Below, piece after piece: positions 1 to 4,782 of a stretch of 7,038 nucleotides of DNA; position 1 is the stretch's first letter, and every line of letters begins with the position of its first letter. Made by a program: the position numbers and the translations under genes. This DNA comes from Actinomycetes bacterium (GTDB lineage Bacteria > Actinomycetota > Acidimicrobiia > Acidimicrobiales > SZUA-35). The notes beneath the pieces were generated by a model, which was not told the DNA's origin, ran no database searches, and was given only the letters and a program-made list of their open reading frames with translations. Location of the stretch: contig JAAETV010000129.1 in NCBI GenBank assembly GCA_024227975.1, positions 1 to 7,038 of the forward strand, written 5' to 3'.

Positions 1-119
1 AGGAAGAATCAGTAGGCGCAGTCGAGGTTGCAGATCGCTCCCGATGGCCTGGCCATCACCTGGAAGCCCAGAGGCGCCCCCTCAGGCCAGGTGGCCGGCA
101 GACTTGGCGCCTCCTTCAT
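1..119 (-). pseudogene. Anaerobic sulfatase-maturase-like radical SAM enzyme, N-terminal part, with TGA in place of a cluster cysteine
   Basis: Reading from ATG at 119-117 on the minus strand gives a 40-residue N-terminus that runs off the window. Residues 18-36 read GFQVMARPSGAICNLDCAY, followed by TGA at 11-9 and then FFL. This matches the start of anaerobic sulfatase-maturating enzymes (radical SAM, SPASM class), whose typical form is FHVMxKPxGAICNLDCxYCFFL. CX3CX2C binds the [4Fe-4S] cluster that cleaves S-adenosylmethionine; the family converts a sulfatase Cys or Ser to formylglycine. Here C30 and C34 are present but the third Cys position (codon 37) is TGA, one base from TGC. The start is supported by GGAG 7 nt upstream of the ATG. 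The family call is strong despite the short length because the motif context is nearly complete. The stop may be a nonsense mutation, a sequence error or, less likely, a selenocysteine codon. A partner sulfatase would be expected outside the window and is not seen here. Confidence 0.75.
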
Positions 120-426
120 GGCTGTGCTCCGGCGGGCGAGCATTGTCGCCGCTTCTCATCGTGAGGCTGACACTCCCGATGCTGTGGTCGTCTCGCCCCC
201 GACATCGGGTTCAGTCCATCTTGAGTTGTTCGTCGGGGGTGAACTCGACAACAGTCGCCGTAGTCGCATCGCACCATGTTGATGGCACCGGTGAGCGAGT
301 AGGGCTGCTTCTCGATCCGGCTTCTGGTGACCGCCCCGTCTCCGACTACCTGAGCGTCCCTTCAACGCCGACGATCAGCTAGCGCCTTGCTCAGATCCGA
401 AGCGCGACGAAGCGACTGTGGGCAGC
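120..426. other. 307-bp intergenic region with no recognised gene
   Basis: Open frames on both strands here are short, arginine/proline-rich and without family resemblance. The stretch lies directly downstream of the truncated GGDEF gene and upstream of the anSME start. I translated the minus strand through it looking for the missing GGDEF domain (a GGDEF signature, or FKxxND/GHxxGD) and did not find it. A small CCCG-ATGT-CGGG hairpin lies around 199-210 but has no U-tract, so I do not call it a terminator. The anSME ribosome binding site (GGAG) is at the left end of the region. Confidence 0.6.
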
Positions 427-1491
427 TCAGTTAGCCATGCCTGTCAGTGGGCCGTGCTCCGCCTCGCGTCGGGCCGCGCCCAGCAAGTCGGCCAGCTCGA
501 TCGAGGTCGAGGCCATGCCTATGAGATCGATTACGCCCTCCAGAGCGGCCCGAGGGGGCTCATCGTTTGACCAGCCGGTCACAATGCGACGAGACCGGGG
601 CTCCATGACTGCGGCACTGTACACTCGCCGGCCGAGCCTGTCCTGCCACTTGGTTACCTCGATCGTCCCAGGATCCGGTATCAGGGGGCCGTGATTGGCT
701 GGGACAATGAGGTGGTCACCGACGACCTCGACCTCAGTGCCACCGTCGGCGTCCGCTGTAGTCGCTGCAAGGAAACCAAGGTCGACGAGATGGTGAAGGC
801 ACGCCGACATGATCTCGGCTCGCTCAGCCCGGCGCATTGCCCGTCCTCCTCGCTCGACGACGAGTGCATAGCCGAGCCGCCGCTCTGACTCAAGGGTCAG
901 GTCGGCTTGGCGGGCCCAGCCGTCCTGAAGCCACCGAGTTAGCACAGCAACCGCGGAGGCCACTCCCAACAATGCCCCCGGTCGCTCGAACACGAGAGAT
1001 GAATCGATAGCGGACCGTCCAGGAGGGACCGCGTCGATCCAGAGGGCGGCCAGATATCCGGCGCTGGTGAAGGCCCACGTGGTGAAGACCCCAGCGACGC
1101 CGAGTCGCAGTGACGACACAATGATGGGGATGGCCAGCATCACCCAGCCTGCGTCAGGAGCAACATCGCCAATCACTATCACCAAGCCGATTGCAGCGGC
1201 TGACTCGGCACCCTGGAGCATCATTCCAGCCGGCCAGCCCCAGAAGTGCCGCCCACCGAGCCAGAGGGTGAGCCCGTGGATGCCGGCAGTAGTGGCCGCG
1301 ATGAATGCCACCAGGAGGGTGGCTCGCCCATAGTTGGTCTGTGACGCTCTGGCCCCGATGACGACTGAGCAACAGGCCATGGCGAGGACCAAGCGGACGA
1401 GGCCGACCGCCCGCTCGATCTCGGTGCGTGAGCCATGCTGTCCGTCTACGGTGCCGCCCCCCACGAGCGTTTCGTTGGACGACGTAGTCAT
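427..1491 (-). CDS. Six-helix membrane sensor with GAF-like region, truncated at the start of its GGDEF domain
   Basis: The product is 354 aa from ATG at 1491-1489. This start is chosen because the ATG overlaps the TGA of the signal peptidase gene (ATGA), a typical coupled start; an in-frame extension to 1635 would lie wholly inside the peptidase gene. About six hydrophobic helices lie at roughly residues 30-47, 57-78, 96-109, 114-127, 130-152 and 171-186. A charged linker (about 190-228) follows, then a GAF-like region (about 228-335, starting MSACLHHLVDLGF). The protein ends ADLLGAARREAEHGPLTGMAN-stop. In membrane-GAF-GGDEF proteins, REAEHDPLTGLANR is the first turn of the diguanylate cyclase domain, which should continue for about 150 residues. 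All catalytic parts are therefore missing and the product cannot make c-di-GMP as it stands. It could persist as a membrane sensor stub or be a pseudogene. The assignment of GAF is by context and predicted pattern; the GGDEF stub is the strongest evidence. Confidence 0.72.
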   Translation of the reverse strand: MTTSSNETLVGGGTVDGQHGSRTEIERAVGLVRLVLAMACCSVVIGARASQTNYGRATLLVAFIAATTAGIHGLTLWLGGRHFWGWPAGMMLQGAESAAAIGLVIVIGDVAPDAGWVMLAIPIIVSSLRLGVAGVFTTWAFTSAGYLAALWIDAVPPGRSAIDSSLVFERPGALLGVASAVAVLTRWLQDGWARQADLTLESERRLGYALVVERGGRAMRRAERAEIMSACLHHLVDLGFLAATTADADGGTEVEVVGDHLIVPANHGPLIPDPGTIEVTKWQDRLGRRVYSAAVMEPRSRRIVTGWSNDEPPRAALEGVIDLIGMASTSIELADLLGAARREAEHGPLTGMAN

Positions 1492-1533
1492 TTGGACAAC
1501 GACCTCGTCCGACGTCGTACGAGCGTTTCGTTG
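1463..1533. repeat. 15-bp direct repeat flanking the peptidase/sensor gene overlap
   Basis: ACGAGCGTTTCGTTG occurs at 1463-1477 and again at 1519-1533, 56 bp apart. On the minus strand both copies encode Asn-Glu-Thr-Leu-Val, once near the C-terminus of the signal peptidase and once at residues 6-10 of the sensor, although the two genes are in different frames. The repeat brackets the ATGA overlap. Confidence 0.85.
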
Positions 1534-2168
1534 AGCACTTCGTAGCCTGGCTCCTCTGGGGCCTCGACAAAGCGTCTTCGGGAGGCATATGCCGACCCGA
1601 CCAGTACGGCCAGGGTGAAGCTGACCTTGAGCCATTCGCCATTGCCCGCCCAGAATCGGGGCAGGCCGACGACGGGCACCAGATAGATACCGAGCCCCGT
1701 CACGTCTTGGTGGCGCACCAGCTCGGAGTCCGCAACACGGTTTGCGTCGCCCTGGGTTCGATAGCCAGCCGGTGTGATCTCGATAATCCGGTGGATCCGA
1801 TGGCCTCCCGCCACCCGGTAGTTGATGACAGTGCCGACCTGGATCCGTTCGGCGGTAGGAGGGGCCAGCACGACGATGTCGGCCTCCCGCAGGCTGGGGG
1901 CCATGGAGCCGGAGTCGACCATCACGTTCTGGTAGCCGAGCAGCCGGGGCCCGATCACCAACGCAGCGAGCCCAGCGACGATGGTGAGCACGAAGATGGC
2001 CATGATGTTGATGACGACTCGGCCCAGGAGCGACCGTTGCGCCGCCCCGGATCGAGGATCGGCGATGACGGGCCCACCGGAGTTCGGCGGGCCAAAGCCC
2101 TGGGCCGCCAGAAACGGACCGGGGAGGGCGTTGCGAGTCGATCTGGCGACGATGGTTGCAGGTCCCAT
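1488..2168 (-). CDS. Signal peptidase I of the SipW/ER (Ser-His) type
   Basis: The product is 226 aa and cleaves signal peptides of exported proteins at the outer face of the membrane. A transmembrane helix at about residues 51-73 precedes the catalytic region. The motif VDSGSMAPSL carries the likely nucleophile Ser88, and HRIHRI carries the likely catalytic His126 where bacterial LepB has Lys. GDANRVAD (140-147, Asp141 and Asp147) is the conserved acidic box of the SipW/archaeal/ER subfamily. A second hydrophobic segment at about 180-195 is followed by basic and acidic residues. The first 50 residues are long and low in complexity for the family, so the true start may be later (Met56 is internal to the helix and unlikely); there is no clear Shine-Dalgarno at ATG 2168. 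It lies 60 bp after the TasA-like gene, and its TGA overlaps the ATG of the downstream sensor gene. Its neighbours strongly suggest that it processes the two exported proteins encoded just upstream. Confidence 0.9.
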   Translation of the reverse strand: MGPATIVARSTRNALPGPFLAAQGFGPPNSGGPVIADPRSGAAQRSLLGRVVINIMAIFVLTIVAGLAALVIGPRLLGYQNVMVDSGSMAPSLREADIVVLAPPTAERIQVGTVINYRVAGGHRIHRIIEITPAGYRTQGDANRVADSELVRHQDVTGLGIYLVPVVGLPRFWAGNGEWLKVSFTLAVLVGSAYASRRRFVEAPEEPGYEVLNETLVRRRTRSLSK

Positions 2169-2228
2169 GGGCTAGATACGTAGGTGTTGGTTGGTCAGTG
2201 GGGGAGAGTGGTCTCGCTCGGTGGTGGG

Positions 2229-2807
2229 CTACTCCTGGACCTCGAAGGTGAAGTCAGCGGTCGACGAGAGCCCCTGGGCCGAGTCGTTGTCCTGGAGCGA
2301 GACGGTGATCCGGATGACTTGGGTGGTGGGATTCGAGGCGGCGGTGAATGTAGCGAGGCCGGTGGCGTAGCTCGAATGGGTAGTAGCGAAGTTGGTGAGA
2401 GTGTTGTTGTAGAGCGTGCTACTGGGAGTGAAGCCGGCGCAGCTAGCGAAGCTGCCCCCGGTTCCGATCTCAATCGTAGTGTCGAGGTAGTCGTCGAGGG
2501 TTCCCGTAGTCGACCCGTACATCAGGACATCGGCTGGGAGGACGGACCCAGAGTAGGTCACGGCGAGACAGACAGCGTTCGAGTCATTTGGCGCCATACC
2601 ACTGATGTTGAACATGACCGAACCAGAGTCGTCGTCGGTCAGGACCACCGTTCCGGCTGCCCAGCTGTTGGCACTGTTGGCGGTAGTCGCCGTGAATGCG
2701 GCCTCTGACCTGGTAACTGTCATCACGACTACCAGAAGGAACGCAACCGCGACCGCAGCGGAACGGATGATGCCTCGCACGGTCGCAGCAGAACTGATGG
2801 TGTGCAT
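2229..2807 (-). CDS. TasA/camelysin-like exported protein with SipW-cognate signal peptide
   Basis: The product is 192 aa. A long N-region (residues 1-17, with GIIRS) is followed by a hydrophobic core (about 18-30) and then VTRSEAAFTATTANSANSW. The probable cleavage is near Ala36/Ala37. The pattern A-F-x-A-T-T-x-N-S-x-N-S-W-x-A-G just after the core is characteristic of substrates of SipW-type peptidases such as TasA and CalY. The mature part is rich in Thr, Ser, Asn and Asp with alternating beta-strand-like segments, has two Cys (80 and 123) that could form a disulfide, and ends in TADFTFEVQE. No catalytic residues are visible; a fibre subunit or surface structural protein is the likely role, by family and context. 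It is the second gene of the cluster, 115 bp after the 251-aa gene and 60 bp before the peptidase. The Shine-Dalgarno before ATG 2807 is poor. Confidence 0.82.
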   Translation of the reverse strand: MHTISSAATVRGIIRSAAVAVAFLLVVVMTVTRSEAAFTATTANSANSWAAGTVVLTDDDSGSVMFNISGMAPNDSNAVCLAVTYSGSVLPADVLMYGSTTGTLDDYLDTTIEIGTGGSFASCAGFTPSSTLYNNTLTNFATTHSSYATGLATFTAASNPTTQVIRITVSLQDNDSAQGLSSTADFTFEVQE

Positions 2808-2922
2808 GCAGGCAAGTTCGGCACTCTGGACGGGATTTTGAGGAATCGACTTGGTCTCGATCCGTGTTCGCTCTGCACAGAACCCAAACTCAGCCTTGGT
2901 CCTTGGTCGACAACAGCGCTGG
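2808..2922 (-). other. Spacer between the two exported-protein genes
   Basis: This 115-bp gap contains no gene. It holds a short direct repetition, CCTTGGTCCTTGGTC (on the plus strand around 2894-2908), but no convincing hairpin-plus-U-tract terminator. The two exported-protein genes could be co-transcribed, or a separate promoter for the TasA-like gene could lie here; none stands out by eye. Confidence 0.4.
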
Positions 2923-3678
2923 CTATTCGGTCAGGAAGAGTCGGGACTGGTATGTGGTGGTGTCATAGGCGAACCACAGGCTCTCGCCGGCGGTCGCTAC
3001 AAGCGCCACCTTGACCACGAGCGATCTGCTCGTTGTTATCGTGTAGTTGATGACACCGAGATCGATCTCAGCATCCGACCAGCTGCTTGGCCACGAAGGC
3101 TGCTGCTCTGATCCGCTACCAAGCAGGACGCACGAAGCGCCCGCGGTCGTGCAGTCATAGAGGCCAACGACGATGCCGGACTCTTTGCCCGTCTGGAAGT
3201 TCTTGACTACCGACCAGATCGTGATCTTGGCTTGACCGTTCAACACGAGGTCCGTAGCTGGCACGTGGCTCCACCGCTGGAACTTGACCGGATCGGTCTC
3301 CCCAAGACCTGACCCCTTGTCGACGAACCGTCCCGGGAAGCTGTCTCGATCCGTGTCGTAATTGAACAACGTCGCTGCCGTTGGCTGGACGCTATCCAAG
3401 GGAAGCAGATCCTGGGAGGCGGTGTCGCCCACAGGAGGGGTTGGGTTGTTGTGTAGAAACAGGATCGGGCCGAACCATTCAGCAGCCGCTAGCGAATTCG
3501 ACGAGTTGTCGGTGGTTGCAGAGAACGTGGCACCAGTCACCGGCAACACCGCTACCTGCCAAGCGACCAATAGACCAAGGACCAACGTCAACAGCCAGGT
3601 GGCCCGGCGCCATGGCACGTGAACGCTCAGAGTTGACCTGATGATCCCAGAACACCTCGCAGCGGCAAACAGGCGCAT
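2923..3678 (-). CDS. Exported protein with SipW-cognate signal peptide (HNNPTPPVGDT type)
   Basis: The product is 251 aa. A basic N-region (residues 1-27, including GIIRS) is followed by a hydrophobic stretch (about 28-47), then VTGATFSATTDNSSNSLAAA. The probable cleavage is near Ala50. The post-core motif F-S-A-T-T-x-N-S-x-N-S is the same as in the TasA-like neighbour. The mature part contains FLHNNPTPPVGDT (74-86), then ATLFNYDTDRDSFPGR (102-117) and GLGE, and beta-rich segments with a close Cys pair (176 and 183). These phrases recur, as I recall, in secreted actinobacterial proteins of unknown function, so I assign no activity. A carbohydrate-binding or fibre-associated beta-sandwich is possible but unproven. 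It is the first gene of the cluster that includes the SipW-type peptidase. The start at 3678 has only a weak GAGAG immediately upstream. Confidence 0.8.
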   Translation of the reverse strand: MRLFAAARCSGIIRSTLSVHVPWRRATWLLTLVLGLLVAWQVAVLPVTGATFSATTDNSSNSLAAAEWFGPILFLHNNPTPPVGDTASQDLLPLDSVQPTAATLFNYDTDRDSFPGRFVDKGSGLGETDPVKFQRWSHVPATDLVLNGQAKITIWSVVKNFQTGKESGIVVGLYDCTTAGASCVLLGSGSEQQPSWPSSWSDAEIDLGVINYTITTSRSLVVKVALVATAGESLWFAYDTTTYQSRLFLTE

Positions 3679-4008
3679 CTCTCGCGCGTCGGATCAAAGG
3701 ACCAAGAGTTGAGGCGCTGTCGGCGGCCAGGTGGCCTGCCCACGTTGATATTGGTTCCTGTCTGGGGGTTCACCTGGATGGGTGCTCGCCACCAGCGGAT
3801 CAGCCGCTTCCCTGCGAACGTGGTTACGACATCCACTATCGCGCAAATGACAATGCCCACGACGCTCCGGTACCACCTGGCCGGTCAGAAGACAGCCAGT
3901 ACCTCACTGACCCCCTCCATCGAGGCCGGGCGCACCGATCAATATCGTTCCGCCCTGGCGGTCGACAAGCCCCACATCCTCACCTACCGGACGCTCGTAA
4001 TGCCACCA

Positions 4009-4034
4009 GTTGAGGCCTCAAGTGAGGCCTCAAC
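4009..4034. promoter_or_regulatory. Perfect 26-nt dyad made of two TGAGGCCTCA palindromes
   Basis: GTTGAGGCCTCA, AG, TGAGGCCTCAAC: the 12-nt arms are exact reverse complements around a 2-nt centre. Each arm also contains the self-palindromic 10-mer TGAGGCCTCA (4011-4020 and 4023-4032), 12 bp apart, close to one helical turn. The site lies in the non-coding divergent region, 331 bp upstream of the export cluster start and 175 bp upstream of the HNH frame. It is most simply a tandem operator bound by a dimeric regulator. A cruciform or RNA hairpin is an alternative, but the 2-nt loop and lack of a U-tract argue against a terminator. Confidence 0.55.
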
Positions 4035-4143
4035 AGCCGACCGGCATTGATCTGCCATGAACGGTGGCGACCAACAAAGTCACTCCCGAAGGGTGCGAAC
4101 CGGCGTTCACCGACCTTCTCTGACCAGCTCAGGATTCCCTGCT

Positions 4144-4151
4144 AAGGAGGT
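4144..4151 (+). promoter_or_regulatory. Consensus Shine-Dalgarno AAGGAGGT
   Basis: This is an uninterrupted match to the anti-SD sequence. It lies 5 nt (from the end of GGAGG) before TTG at 4156 and about 60-80 nt before the plausible ATG starts of the HNH frame. It is the best ribosome binding site seen by eye in the window, yet it faces only an 18-codon frame. Confidence 0.45.
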
Positions 4152-4155
4152 GGCC

Positions 4156-4212
4156 TTGTCGGGTCCGTGTGGGCAACGCTGTAGTCACTGGCGACGGACC
4201 GCCATGTCATGA
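4156..4212 (+). CDS. Possible 18-aa leader peptide overlapping the HNH start
   Basis: TTG at 4156 follows a consensus Shine-Dalgarno. The frame encodes about 18 residues (Cys, Arg, Trp, His-containing) and ends TGA at 4210-4212, overlapping ATG 4209 of the HNH frame as ATGA. The arrangement suits translational coupling of a leader to the downstream gene. Alternatively the good SD once served a longer or differently framed gene. Evidence is limited to SD and spacing. Confidence 0.25.
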   Translation: MSGPCGQRCSHWRRTAMS

Positions 4213-4782
4213 GCGGTAGACAGGAACCCATGGCAGATGGACGAAACCCCCCGTGGGCATGGGACGAGATCGTGTTGGCCTTGGACCTCTACTTCCGGAT
4301 CGGCGTGCAGAGCGCCACGCACCCGGATGTCATCGATCTATCGGCCATCCTCAACCAATTGCCGATCCACTCCGTTCGACCCCAGGAGTAGAAGTTCAGA
4401 AATCCCAATGGTGTCAACCTGAAACTTGCCAACTTGGCGCACTTCGACCCTGCCTACGCCGGCTCGGGGATGGACCGGGCCAGCAAACTCGATCACCAGG
4501 TGTTCAACACGTTCGTGAATGACCGTGAACGACTCGTTGAGATCGCAGTGGAGATCAAGTCTCTCGCCGTTGCCGTAGACAGCTCCCTACTACCTGAGCC
4601 AGATGAAGCAGAGGTTGAAGCGATCGAAGGACGCCTGCTCTATCGGCGCCATCGACGGCGAGAACGAGATCACTCGATCGTTCATCGCAAGAAGGACATG
4701 GCCCGCATACAGACCGGGCGGCTTGCCTGTGAAGTCTGCGACGTCGACTTCAGTGAGATGTATGGCGACCTCGGTAGCGGTC
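4209..4782 (+). pseudogene. HNH-endonuclease-family protein: in-frame TAG and loss of the catalytic end
   Basis: From ATG 4209 (or ATG 4230, which has AGGA upstream) the frame gives NPPWAWDEIVLALDLYF at about residues 13-29, HPDVIDLSAILNQLPIH at 38-54, then RPQE and TAG at 4389-4391. The same frame continues without shift: KFRNPNGVNLKLANLAHFDP, then an acidic/basic helical stretch, DEAEVEAIEGRLLYRRH, and RLACEVCDVDFSEMYGDLGSG. This order matches actinobacterial HNH proteins with an N-terminal WxxDELILALDLY region, in which CEVC-x-x-DF-x-x-x-YG leads into the HH of the HNH nuclease. Here the CEVC pair (about 174-177) is kept, but after GDLGSG the reading becomes arginine-rich nonsense to a stop at 4865, because the DNA has passed into an FG-GAP gene in another frame. 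The nuclease histidines are absent. It is doubly disrupted, by the amber codon and the 3' truncation. Confidence 0.75.

Larger units (their letters stand above)
3679..4208. other. Divergent intergenic region between the export cluster and the HNH remnant
   Basis: About 530 bp separates the minus-strand cluster from the plus-strand HNH gene. Frames exist on both strands (for example minus 3860-3627 and plus 3709-4050), but neither resembles a known protein and they overlap each other or the 251-aa gene. The region holds a double palindrome (4009-4034), a strong Shine-Dalgarno (4144-4151) and a short TTG frame. Promoters for both directions would be expected here; I see no unambiguous -35/-10 pair. 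Confidence 0.5.

Noticed and set aside
199..210. CCCG-ATGT-CGGG hairpin downstream of the sensor gene as a terminator
   Set aside because: The stem is only 4 bp with no U-tract, and it lies more than 200 bp from the stop codon.
427..429. Simple CGA-to-TGA nonsense mutation as the cause of the GGDEF truncation
   Set aside because: Arg would fit the family at this position, but the frame beyond the stop soon meets further stops and shows no GGDEF-like residues, so a breakpoint is more likely.
1707..2183. Long plus-strand frame (158 aa) opposite the signal peptidase gene
   Set aside because: It is rich in Asp, Arg and Gly with no family resemblance and lies fully antisense to a gene with clear catalytic motifs.
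2184..2708. Plus-strand frame of 174 aa opposite the TasA-like gene
   Set aside because: Glu/Gly/Val-rich low-complexity product, antisense to a gene with a convincing signal peptide and mature domain.
3627..3860. Minus-strand 77-aa frame (GTG start) upstream of and overlapping the 251-aa gene
   Set aside because: Part of it (AGKRLIRWWRAPIQVNPQTG) looks protein-like, but there is no ribosome binding site, no recognised family, and it overlaps the start of a well-supported gene. A relic cannot be excluded.
3709..4050. Plus-strand 113-aa frame in the divergent intergenic region
   Set aside because: It has no motif or ribosome binding site, it runs through the palindromic element, and its composition is not convincing.
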